Of a stretch of 64,000 nt of DNA, positions 1-10,745 are shown in pieces (the stretch's first letter is position 1; each line of letters starts with the position of its first letter). This stretch comes from Rhodococcus sp. BP22 (lineage in GTDB: Bacteria; Actinomycetota; Actinomycetes; Mycobacteriales; Mycobacteriaceae), in the NCBI RefSeq assembly GCF_014281965.1, contig NZ_JACFTB010000001.1, positions 868,001 to 932,000 of the forward strand, in the 5' to 3' direction. A program made the translations under genes and the position numbers. The notes below the pieces were generated by a model, which saw only the letters and a program-made list of their open reading frames with translations, was not told the origin of the DNA and made no database searches.

Positions 1-237
1 CGCGAGGATCAGGCAGTCACGCAGCAAGTGCACACGCTGAATGCCGTAGCACCCGAGCTTGGGCGCCCACAGAAAACGCTTGAGGTCCCAGCTGGTCTTC
101 GCGAAATCCTTGTCCTCGTACCGGCGACCGGCTTCGAGAATGCCTACGCTGTAGCCCTTCTCCACGAGCCGCAACGCGGTGACGCTGCCACCGAAACCGG
201 ATCCAACGATCACAACGTCGTAATCGGTCTTTCGCAT
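1..237 (-). CDS. choD: GMC-family FAD oxidoreductase (cholesterol oxidase ChoD-like), N-terminal part
   Basis: Only the first 79 codons are present; the gene runs off the left edge. The start is the ATG at 237. The translation opens with a strand followed by GSGFGGSVTALRL, the FAD-binding GxGxxG fold of glucose-methanol-choline oxidoreductases, then LEAGRRY and a TSWDLKRFLWAP stretch that I recall from M. tuberculosis ChoD (Rv3409c). In that organism choD also lies just downstream of guaB3. Family members oxidise sterol or other alcohols with FAD. The true substrate cannot be read from this fragment, and sterol oxidase activity of mycobacterial ChoD itself is debated. The gene is transcribed away from guaB3 terminator T1 and probably has its own promoter in 238-428. 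Confidence 0.85.
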   Translation of the reverse strand, partial: MRKTDYDVVIVGSGFGGSVTALRLVEKGYSVGILEAGRRYEDKDFAKTSWDLKRFLWAPKLGCYGIQRVHLLRDCLILA

Positions 238-291
238 CTTTCGACCTCCACCTCGTACGTACCGCAACCAGCCTCGTTTGCCGACCCGCCA

Positions 292-394
292 CACCTACCA
301 GGTGATCGAAACCACATGGTAGGTGACAGAAAGCGCGAACTGACCACATGGCTGTGACAGTTGACACTCGCCACCTTAGCTGTAACTACAGTTA
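292..394. promoter_or_regulatory. Candidate operator region upstream of choD
   Basis: Three symmetric elements lie upstream of choD. A perfect 9-bp inverted repeat pairs 292-300 (CACCTACCA) with 317-325. A direct repeat, ACCACATGG followed a few bases later by GTGACAG, occurs at 311-329 and 343-360. A near-perfect palindrome TAGCTGTA-AC-TACAGTTA spans 377-394. The last has the size and symmetry of a TetR-type operator, but I cannot name a regulator and none is encoded nearby in the window. Confidence 0.35.
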
Positions 395-428
395 GCACCA
401 TCTTCGGGGCCGACCCGAGAATGCACAA

Positions 429-463
429 AAGGCGCGCACCCCAACAATCGGGGTGCGCGCCTT
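429..463 (-). terminator. Terminator T1 after guaB3
   Basis: A perfect 14-bp GC-rich stem (429-442 with 450-463) has a 7-nt loop. On the minus strand it is followed by TTTTGTG. It sits 17 nt beyond the guaB3 stop and separates guaB3 from choD. Confidence 0.85.
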
Positions 464-479
464 CCGCAAGAGACGAAGC

Positions 480-1619
480 TCAGCCTCTGACGTTCAGGCC
501 CACCTTCTGAAACTCCTTCAAATCGGAATAGCCCGACTTTGCCATCGAACGACGCAGTCCACCAACAAGATTGATCGAACCGTACGGCTCACTCGAGGGC
601 CCGTGAAGCACCTGATCGAGGCTCGGCCGCTCCCCTGCCGCAACCGGCAACAATGCACCGCGAGGCATGGACGGATGCGCAGCCGCCGACGGCCAGTACC
701 AACCCCTACCGGGAGCCTCCGCTGCGGCAGCGAGTGGAGCCCCGAGCACCGCGGCATCCGCTCCACACGCGATGGCCTTCGCCAACCCACCCGAAGTGGT
801 GATGCCACCGTCGGCGATCACGTGGACATAGCGTCCGCCGGTTTCGTCGAGATAATCCCGCCGAGCAGCAGCGGCGTCTGCGATCGCAGTCGCCATCGGC
901 ACTCCGATGCCCAGGACCTCACCGGTCGTCGTGCCACCCTCCACAGAGCCGTACCCGACGATCACGCCCGCCGCACCGGTCCGCATCAGATGCAGCGCAG
1001 TGCGATGGTCGCTGACGCCACCTGCGATCACGGGAACGTCGAGATCTGCGATGAACGTCTTGAGGTTCAATGGTTCGTCGTCACTGTGCGCAACATGCTC
1101 GGCCGAAATGATCGTGCCCTGAATCACCAGAAGATCGATGCCGGCCGCAATCAGAGCAGGAGTCAAGCTTCTCGCGCGCTGGGGACTCACCCGAACTGCC
1201 ACCGTCACCCCCGAGGCACGAACCTGCGCGATGGCGGCTGCGAGTAGTTCCGGCTGCAGTGGAGCCGCATGCAGCTTCTGCAGAAACGCTACCGGCGCAT
1301 CGGCGTCGAAATCGCTTCCAGCGATAGCAACCAACTCGTCGATCTTCGCTTGGACGTCGGAATGCCGCGCCCACAAACCTTCGCCGTTGATGACACCGAG
1401 CCCACCCTGTTTACCGAGTTCGATAGCGAATTCGGGTGACACCAAAGCGTCGGTGGGGTGAGCCAACACCGGAATGTCGAAGCGGTATGCGTCGAGCTGC
1501 CAGGCCGTCGAGACCTCCTTCGACGACCGTGTGCGCCGGGACGGCACGATGTCGACGTCCTCGAGCTGGTAGGTGCGCCGGGCTTCTCTGCCCATGCCGA
1601 TTTCAACGAGGTCGCGCAC
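480..1619 (-). CDS. guaB3: GuaB3-family IMP dehydrogenase/GMP reductase-related protein
   Basis: A 379-residue TIM-barrel protein of the IMPDH/GMPR superfamily, without CBS domains, close in length to Rv3410c. It starts with GTG at 1619 behind a GAAAGGGG ribosome site. The N-terminal GREARRTYQLEDVDIVPSRR and the phosphate-binding stretches GYGSVEGGTTTGEVLG and ADGGI are typical of actinobacterial GuaB3. The loop that carries the catalytic cysteine in IMPDH (SICTTR in the neighbouring guaB2 product) reads GGTTT here, so the thioimidate cysteine is missing. GuaB3 of mycobacteria has been reported to lack IMPDH activity, and cyanobacterial GuaB3 has been described as a GMP reductase. The role here is therefore open. 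It lies 63 bp downstream of guaB2, probably in one transcript. Confidence 0.9.
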   Translation of the reverse strand: MRDLVEIGMGREARRTYQLEDVDIVPSRRTRSSKEVSTAWQLDAYRFDIPVLAHPTDALVSPEFAIELGKQGGLGVINGEGLWARHSDVQAKIDELVAIAGSDFDADAPVAFLQKLHAAPLQPELLAAAIAQVRASGVTVAVRVSPQRARSLTPALIAAGIDLLVIQGTIISAEHVAHSDDEPLNLKTFIADLDVPVIAGGVSDHRTALHLMRTGAAGVIVGYGSVEGGTTTGEVLGIGVPMATAIADAAAARRDYLDETGGRYVHVIADGGITTSGGLAKAIACGADAAVLGAPLAAAAEAPGRGWYWPSAAAHPSMPRGALLPVAAGERPSLDQVLHGPSSEPYGSINLVGGLRRSMAKSGYSDLKEFQKVGLNVRG

Positions 1620-1682
1620 GGGTGCGCCCCTTTCTCGTGAGTTACAGGTGAATGCTTCAGCACGCCGGATCGGCGCAGCGCA

Positions 1683-3911
<2,229 letters not shown>

Positions 3912-3950
3912 CCTACACCGAAATCTGATCGACTCCAACAACAACGAAGA

Positions 3951-3984
3951 AAGGCCCGACACGAGAACTTCGTGTCGGGCCCTT
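3951..3984. terminator. Bidirectional terminator T2
   Basis: An 11-bp stem (3954-3964 with 3970-3980), extended by AAG/CTT with one bulge, lies between the convergent DUF5319 gene and rsdA. The flanks are A-rich on one side and T-containing on the other, so it can serve both. Confidence 0.8.
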
Positions 3985-4027
3985 CTTGTCGTGTCCGGCG
4001 TCTGTGCTGACGTGTCTGCGATTGGAC

Positions 4028-5041
4028 CTAGCTGCCGTCGAGTGTATCGACGCGCTGCTGCGAGGTGCCTCCCCCGCCGGTCGACCCACTGGCAGCTGCC
4101 GTGGTGGGACTCGGTTCCTTCACGATCGTCGGCGAAGGTGGCGGGGTTTCGGTGACCGGCGGCGCCGACGTTGTCGGCGGTTCTGTCGGAGTAGAAACCG
4201 GTGGCGGCGGTGGCGGAACCTCGACCGGTGACGTCAGCACCGGAGGAAGCGGAAGCTCCTGCGCCGGCACCTGCATAGGAGGGATGTCGGAAGGAATGTT
4301 CTCCGGCAGCGGAACGATCGAATCGGTCGCGGGTGGCGCAAACGGCGGGAGCGTGGGAAGCGTCGGGATCAATGCTTGTAATTGATCCATCAGACGGTGC
4401 AGCCACATCTCGAGATCTGATCGCTGGGCTCGATCGGTGACCGAATCCGTCGTCGAAGTCGCACCGTCGAGCAAGGTGCGCGCGCCCTGGACATCACCGG
4501 CGGCAATCAACTGCTCTGCCTGCTCCAACTTGGATGTCGTATCGATCTGCGCCACTGTCGAATCCGCCTGCTGAGCGAACACTACCGATTTGACGCTCCA
4601 CAGCGGATCACCCGGCGCGGAGTTGTACGAGAAGACGACCAACCCGCCCATCACGACAGCGATTGCTGCGGCAGCACCCGCAATCGGACGTAGAAAACTG
4701 GACCGGCCCCGACGGGAGTTTCTCCGAGACAGATCCGCGGCAGCGATCTCCTGTTCGACAGCGATAACGACTTCGTCGACGCTCGGGGCGCTGGGCAGCG
4801 CAGGCGAGACGACCTCGGCTCTCCAACCGGCCAAAAGCAACGCGAGGCGGTACTCGTCTGCGTTGTCCGTGGAGACCGGACCGTCATTCCTGAGAGCCTC
4901 GATGAACTGGTCGTCACGACGCACTGCAGCGATGTCGACGGGACCCGCATCGGTGTACGGGTCATTTCCGGGCGATGGAGACGACGACCCGTCGGGTCGA
5001 CCGATACGGGGAATGCCATCACGGCCGTTGTTCCTAGCCAT
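4028..5041 (-). CDS. rsdA: Anti-sigma-D factor RsdA
   Basis: Membrane-bound anti-sigma factor for SigD. The product is about 337 residues from the ATG at 5041; a GTG at 5050 is the alternative. The N-terminal cytoplasmic part contains DIAAVRRDDQFIEALRNDG and YRLALLLAGWRAEV, the short sigma-binding region of RsdA proteins. One transmembrane helix (IAGAAAAIAVVMGGLVVFSY) follows near residue 120. An extracytoplasmic domain with paired helices (KLEQAEQLIAAGDVQGARTL) ends in a long Pro/Thr/Ser-rich tail, as in Rv3413c. The start lies inside the end of sigD (8-bp overlap), so sigma and anti-sigma are translationally coupled. Release of SigD by regulated proteolysis is known for the family but is not visible here. 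Confidence 0.88.
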   Translation of the reverse strand: MARNNGRDGIPRIGRPDGSSSPSPGNDPYTDAGPVDIAAVRRDDQFIEALRNDGPVSTDNADEYRLALLLAGWRAEVVSPALPSAPSVDEVVIAVEQEIAAADLSRRNSRRGRSSFLRPIAGAAAAIAVVMGGLVVFSYNSAPGDPLWSVKSVVFAQQADSTVAQIDTTSKLEQAEQLIAAGDVQGARTLLDGATSTTDSVTDRAQRSDLEMWLHRLMDQLQALIPTLPTLPPFAPPATDSIVPLPENIPSDIPPMQVPAQELPLPPVLTSPVEVPPPPPPVSTPTEPPTTSAPPVTETPPPSPTIVKEPSPTTAAASGSTGGGGTSQQRVDTLDGS

Positions 5042-5612
5042 ACATTTCACCCGCTTTCACAACTTCGTTCTTCAACTTCGCGAGGGCTCGATGTTGAGCC
5101 ACGCGGACAGCGCCTGCAGTACTCCCGACTGCTGCCGCAGTTTCCTCTGCCGACAATCCGACGACAAGGCGAAGCACGAGAATCTCGCGATGCTTCGCCG
5201 GGAGGGTTCCCAGCAGTGCAGTCATCTGTCGGCTCGACTCGGATTCCAAAGCTCGCTGCTCGGGTCCGTGTTCGGTGGAGACGACATCTGGTACTTCGGC
5301 GGCTGGGTCCGATTTGTTACGTGATGCGCTTCGGTGTGCATCTGCAACCTTGTGAGCGGCAATGCCGTAGACGAAGGCCATGAACGGTCTGCCCTGATCC
5401 TGATAGCGAGGCAAGGCGGTCATGACGGCCAAGCAGACCTCCTGCGCAACGTCGTCTGCCGAGAGTTGACCACGCTCGGCGGACCCCACTCGAGCGCGGC
5501 AATACCGCACGACCAGTGGACGAATGATTTCCAATACCCGGGAGAGCGCAGCTCTTTCGCCCTGCGCAGCAGCAACGACGAAGGAGTCCAACTCCTCACC
5601 CGTGTTGTTCAT
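5034..5612 (-). CDS. sigD: ECF RNA polymerase sigma factor SigD
   Basis: A 192-residue extracytoplasmic-function sigma factor. Region 2 spans roughly residues 20-95, with the -10-recognition helix around SADDVAQEVCLAVMTALPRY. Region 4 spans roughly 135-185 and carries a helix-turn-helix (LSAEETAAAVGSTAGAVRVAQ). It directs core polymerase to SigD promoters and is held by RsdA, encoded immediately downstream with overlap. The motif GTAACG lies about 20 nt before the ATG on the minus strand. This resembles a -35 of the sort proposed for SigD, so autoregulation is possible but unproven. Gene order with whiB3 and DUF5319 matches mycobacteria. Confidence 0.92.
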   Translation of the reverse strand: MNNTGEELDSFVVAAAQGERAALSRVLEIIRPLVVRYCRARVGSAERGQLSADDVAQEVCLAVMTALPRYQDQGRPFMAFVYGIAAHKVADAHRSASRNKSDPAAEVPDVVSTEHGPEQRALESESSRQMTALLGTLPAKHREILVLRLVVGLSAEETAAAVGSTAGAVRVAQHRALAKLKNEVVKAGEMYG

Positions 5613-5735
5613 CGCTCAAGGATTCCCCGCGTTACAGTGACGCCGCCCGGATCGACTGGCGCTCCCACCCGCAGGTGGAACCTAGTAAGGATAGCGACCC
5701 TCCCCGTTCATAATCGAACCGCTCGGTCCGCGTTG

Positions 5736-6575
5736 TCACACAGCGATAACGTCACCACCGCGTCGGCCGAGAAGTGCAGCACTCTCGGCAACGACCTTCT
5801 CCGCGGCGCTCCCTTCCCCGATGCCGTACGCCAGCATGGCACTCGCCCAACGCAAAGGGAGGAGTCCTATCTCCGAGCAGGCATCGAGCACCGAATAGGC
5901 GAGCGCGCGAGCACCGTCGAGGTCCCCCACCGAGCTGTATGCGGCGGCGGCGACCAGATCGGTCTTCACTCGGTGCCGTAACGAAACGATATCGGTTGCG
6001 CGTTCGCGTGCATCGAGTGCGTGTCGCACCGCCGCGGGTCCGTCGCCCGAGAACATCGCCAGCTCTGCCATGACCCACCGAAGTCTCAACTGTGGTCGCC
6101 ACAGATCCCAGCTCGGGTACTGCGCGAGCGTGCTACTGCATCTGTCGAGAAATGCCGAGGACAAGGCGAATCGCCCCGAACCCAGTGCGTCGGCGGCCAG
6201 CCCGGTGAGCGCATCACATCGCGCCTCGACCAGCAAGGGGCATTCGACTCCGCCGGTCACGCCCACCAGAGCAATGGCGAGCCCGTCGAATCGCTCTGCA
6301 GTTCGGTGATCACCGATCTGTCTCGACCACGACGCGCGTGTCGATCCAGCAAGCGAGAGCACCGTGCGCCCCGCCGGGAGTGTGTTCTCCAGCGTGTCCA
6401 GTTCGGCGCGACCCAGCGCATAGCGCCCCTGTCCCCCCAGCGCAATCGCTCGGAGCCACATCGAAGTCGGGTCGTGCGCCGACGGGAGCGGCCACAGACC
6501 GGGATTCGCCCCGAAGGCGGCCGACTGCAGGACATCGACCGCCGTCGGGACACGTTCTGTATCGGCCAGGTGCAC
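5736..6575 (-). CDS. Conserved protein, Rv3415c-like helical repeat
   Basis: A 279-residue soluble protein, GTG start at 6575 with GAAGG about 13 nt upstream. It is Ala/Leu/Arg-rich and almost certainly all helical. Alternating helices such as WLRAIALGGQGRYALGRAEL, VKTDLVAAAAYSSVGDLDGA and RALAYSVLDACSEIGLLPLR look like degenerate tetratricopeptide repeats. The position between sigD and whiB3 corresponds to Rv3415c of M. tuberculosis, a conserved hypothetical of similar length. There are no catalytic motifs, signal peptide or membrane segment. A role in protein-protein interaction is a guess from the fold. Confidence 0.75.
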   Translation of the reverse strand: MHLADTERVPTAVDVLQSAAFGANPGLWPLPSAHDPTSMWLRAIALGGQGRYALGRAELDTLENTLPAGRTVLSLAGSTRASWSRQIGDHRTAERFDGLAIALVGVTGGVECPLLVEARCDALTGLAADALGSGRFALSSAFLDRCSSTLAQYPSWDLWRPQLRLRWVMAELAMFSGDGPAAVRHALDARERATDIVSLRHRVKTDLVAAAAYSSVGDLDGARALAYSVLDACSEIGLLPLRWASAMLAYGIGEGSAAEKVVAESAALLGRRGGDVIAV

Positions 6576-7383
6576 CGAGCAAGAGTACCTTCGGGCAACA
6601 ACATGGTCCGAAATTGGGATCCACCGAGCAGAGCGAATGCGTCGTTGTTCCCGATACCTCGACCATTTACTTGTTTCGCAAACCGAATTCGAACTATTCC
6701 GCGACTTGTTTCACAGAATTAACATTTCCTCCGGCGACGAATGCATGAATAATTCCGATCGTTTGTGAACGGAAGGTTAAACCGCTTTTGTGCGCCACAG
6801 GTAAAGACCCAGTGCCTTAGCGAACGTGCTGGATATGTACGAGACCAACTCGTTCGCTACCTGCGTTTCGATCTCGACTGTCCCCTGATCGTCCGCAGGC
6901 GCGGATTCGCGAGAGCCTCTCACGTTTACCGAGCGCAACCTCAGCCGGTCTACCAGCAAGGATGCCGGAATTCACAGGTCAACTCTCTGCTGATCCCGTA
7001 GTGGCCCACCGGGTGCACGACCTTCCATCGCCGGTGAGGGTGTGGACACTCACCCGTCGCGCTGCAGCCACGGCAACTTCTTCGACCGTACCGCCATGCA
7101 CGAGATTGTTCCGAAGTAAATAACCAACAAGTAAAAGTTTCGTGATTGCCTATGCACATCGACACGGTGAGAAACTATTGACTCGTTTTCCTCGACTCAC
7201 ATAACGTTGTGGATGTTCCGACAAGGTCGGTGAACGCGTACCGACCCGAACTTCAATCATGCTCAGTTCTTGTCGCGGGCCTTGTAAAGAAAGTTCAAGT
7301 CGACACCGATGCCATCCCCGCTTGCCGCTCTACCCCCACTCGCCGACTTCATAAGAACGCGAGCCTGCACCCTAGGAGTAGTC
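6576..7383. other. Long whiB3 upstream region
   Basis: About 800 bp with no gene I can support. GC is visibly lower in 6640-6790 and 7080-7160 than in the flanks. Short open frames here (for example 6777-6959 minus) lack ribosome sites or recognisable domains. It should hold the promoter of the 5736-6575 gene and the whiB3 promoter, with room for a long 5' leader or a small RNA. Confidence 0.5.
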
Positions 7384-7677
7384 ATGCCACAGCCGAACCA
7401 CCTCCCTGGGCCCAATGCCGACATCTGGGACTGGCAGATGCACGGCCTCTGCCGTGGAGTCGACTCGTCGATGTTCTTCCACCCGGACGGGGAGCGAGGA
7501 CGCGCTCGCGCTCAGCGAGAGACGCGCGCCAAGGAAATGTGCCGCAGTTGCCCCGTACTCGCACAGTGTCGTACACATGCGCTCAGCGTTTCCGAACCAT
7601 ACGGAATCTGGGGCGGAATGTCGGAGAACGAGCGGGACACCCACGTCCGCCACCACCGCCGTCGAATCGCGGTGTAG
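7384..7677 (+). CDS. whiB3: WhiB-family iron-sulfur transcriptional regulator WhiB3
   Basis: A 97-residue redox-sensing DNA-binding protein. The start ATG at 7384 has TAGGAG seven bases upstream; longer open sequence before it is ignored. Four cysteines that bind a [4Fe-4S] cluster are at residues 23, 53, 56 and 62 (C-x29-C-x2-C-x5-C). The G-I-W-G-G turn and a basic C-terminus (RHHRRR) follow, as in the family. The N-terminus MPQPNHLPGPNADIWDWQ matches WhiB3 as I recall it. In mycobacteria WhiB3 binds SigA region 4 and controls redox and lipid metabolism. It is monocistronic, bounded by terminator T3. Confidence 0.95.
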   Translation: MPQPNHLPGPNADIWDWQMHGLCRGVDSSMFFHPDGERGRARAQRETRAKEMCRSCPVLAQCRTHALSVSEPYGIWGGMSENERDTHVRHHRRRIAV

Positions 7678-7693
7678 CCGAAGAACTCGCGCC

Positions 7694-7738
7694 AAACGCG
7701 ATGGACCCCCTCCGTTTCGGAGGGGGTCCATCGCGTTT
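7694..7738. terminator. Bidirectional terminator T3 (whiB3/groEL1)
   Basis: A perfect 21-bp stem (7694-7714 with 7718-7738) and a 3-nt loop, with A runs on one side and T runs on the other. It separates the convergent whiB3 and groEL1 and is one of the strongest hairpins in the window. Confidence 0.95.
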
Positions 7739-7756
7739 GTTCGTACAGCGGGTCGA

Positions 7757-9466
<1,710 letters not shown>

Positions 9467-9766
9467 TTACTTGGCGATGACGGCCAGCACGTCGCGTGCC
9501 GACAGAATCAGGTACTCCTCGCCGGCGTACTTGATCTCGGTGCCGCCGTACTTGCTGTAGATGACGGTGTCGCCTTCTTTGACGTCGACCGGGATCCGGT
9601 TGCCCTTTTCGGTGACACGGCCTTCGCCGACTGCGACGACGGTGCCTTCCTGAGGCTTCTCCTTGGCTGTGTCGGGGATGACCAGACCGGAGGCGGTCGT
9701 CGTCTCGGCCTCATTGGCCTGGACGAGGATCTTGTCCTCGAGCGGCTTGATTTTCACGCTCGCCAC
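9467..9766 (-). CDS. groES: Co-chaperonin GroES
   Basis: A 99-residue 10-kDa chaperonin that caps the GroEL ring. It starts [21 protein letters not shown] and includes the mobile loop region ([17 protein letters not shown]), [20 protein letters not shown], and [20 protein letters not shown] near the end. The ATG at 9766 lies behind GAGGGC. It is the first gene of the groES-groEL1 operon, under the CIRCE-overlapped promoter. Confidence 0.97.
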   Translation of the reverse strand: MASVKIKPLEDKILVQANEAETTTASGLVIPDTAKEKPQEGTVVAVGEGRVTEKGNRIPVDVKEGDTVIYSKYGGTEIKYAGEEYLILSARDVLAVIAK

Positions 9767-9903
9767 GTTGAGCCCTCCATTGTTATGGGGTACGCGTCCG
9801 GGGTCGGATCCCCGGACAGCTGTGTTGGGTCGTACATCTTCTACGTTCGTAGCCCTGCGCTCGTTTCCGTCGTCGCGGGTGCCGGAAATTCACTCAGTGC
9901 CAA

Positions 9904-9930
9904 CTAGCACTCTATACACGCGAGTGCCAG
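9904..9930. promoter_or_regulatory. CIRCE operator (HrcA binding site)
   Basis: CTAGCACTC-N9-GAGTGCCAG matches the CIRCE consensus TTAGCACTC-N9-GAGTGCTAA closely. A second shorter palindrome GAGTGC-CA-GCACTC overlaps its right arm at 9922-9935. It lies 138 bp upstream of groES and overlaps the proposed promoter, so HrcA would block initiation until heat shock. Confidence 0.92.
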
Positions 9931-9937
9931 CACTCAA
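9909..9937 (-). promoter_or_regulatory. groES-groEL1 promoter
   Basis: On the minus strand TTGAGT (9932-9937) and TAGAGT (9909-9914) are separated by 17 bp, a good SigA-type promoter. The CIRCE element covers the -10 and most of the spacer, the expected arrangement for HrcA repression. Confidence 0.65.
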
Positions 9938-9985
9938 GGTCTGGGTTCTCCGTTGCCGAAGAGCCGACCATGCCGCGCGCACCGA

Positions 9986-10525
9986 TCAACCGGCGTTTCG
10001 TGCCTGCCCTCTCCTTATCGCGGCCAAGAGAAGTCGACCGCCGAGCGCGATGAGCACCAAGTTCCCCACCATCTGTAAGGAAACGACAGCGCGCGCAGAA
10101 TCGGTCGATGCGGCGATATCACCGAATCCAACGGTGGAAAACACGGACAGGCTGAAATAGAGGCTCCCCATCCGAGACACCGGTTCGGTGAAGTTTTCGT
10201 ACGCCGCTTGGGACATCAGGAAGTAGACGGTAGAAAAACCGACGAGATACACCGGAACGATCGCCGCGGTTGCTTCGATCGCCTGGACTGTCGGATAGTC
10301 GGCCTTCAATACCTTCGTGACCTGCCATGCGGTCACGACGCCCACCCCGATCAGTACGACGCCCAGGATGGTGAGGGAACCGACGTCGGCGATGTCTTTC
10401 ATCGGGGCGACGAAGTAGAAGGCCGTCAAGAGGACTGCTGTGACGACGGGCCGAAACAAGGCGCGGCACAGAAGTACACGCCGTTCCTTGTCGCCCAGCC
10501 GGGAGTAGGGCGTAGAACCAGCCAC
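9986..10525 (-). CDS. Small potassium-channel-like membrane protein
   Basis: A 179-residue integral membrane protein. Two hydrophobic helices lie near residues 24-42 and 49-69, and a third lies near 85-104. A pore loop follows with the selectivity-filter signature T131-V-G-F-G-D136, then a last helix (VVSLQMVGNLVLIALGG). TVGFGD is the classic K+ filter of two-TM-type ion channels; each subunit would contribute one of four pores. No regulatory RCK domain is attached. It lies upstream of groES on the same strand, but the CIRCE promoter intervenes, so it is probably a separate unit. Ion selectivity is inferred from the filter only. Confidence 0.85.
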   Translation of the reverse strand: MAGSTPYSRLGDKERRVLLCRALFRPVVTAVLLTAFYFVAPMKDIADVGSLTILGVVLIGVGVVTAWQVTKVLKADYPTVQAIEATAAIVPVYLVGFSTVYFLMSQAAYENFTEPVSRMGSLYFSLSVFSTVGFGDIAASTDSARAVVSLQMVGNLVLIALGGRLLLAAIRRGQARNAG

Positions 10526-10745
10526 ATTCGGCCCCTCGCGAGAATTGATAGAAACGCAGACCTCCTTGTCATAGCGGTATCGCGGGGCGGAAGTTCACGT
10601 TCCGTCGAAAGATTCTGTAACGTTCGGATAACGAGACGATATAGTTCCGATAGTGAACTTCTGACGCAGTACCGGGCTGCCGTGACACGGAGCCGCAACA
10701 GCGTCCGGACATGTAGTCGATTTCGAACAGGGTGGGAGGTGCGCG

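Noticed and set aside
6777-6959. 60-codon minus-strand frame upstream of whiB3
   Set aside because: No ribosome site, no recognisable domain and no neighbour support; kept only as part of the unexplained region.
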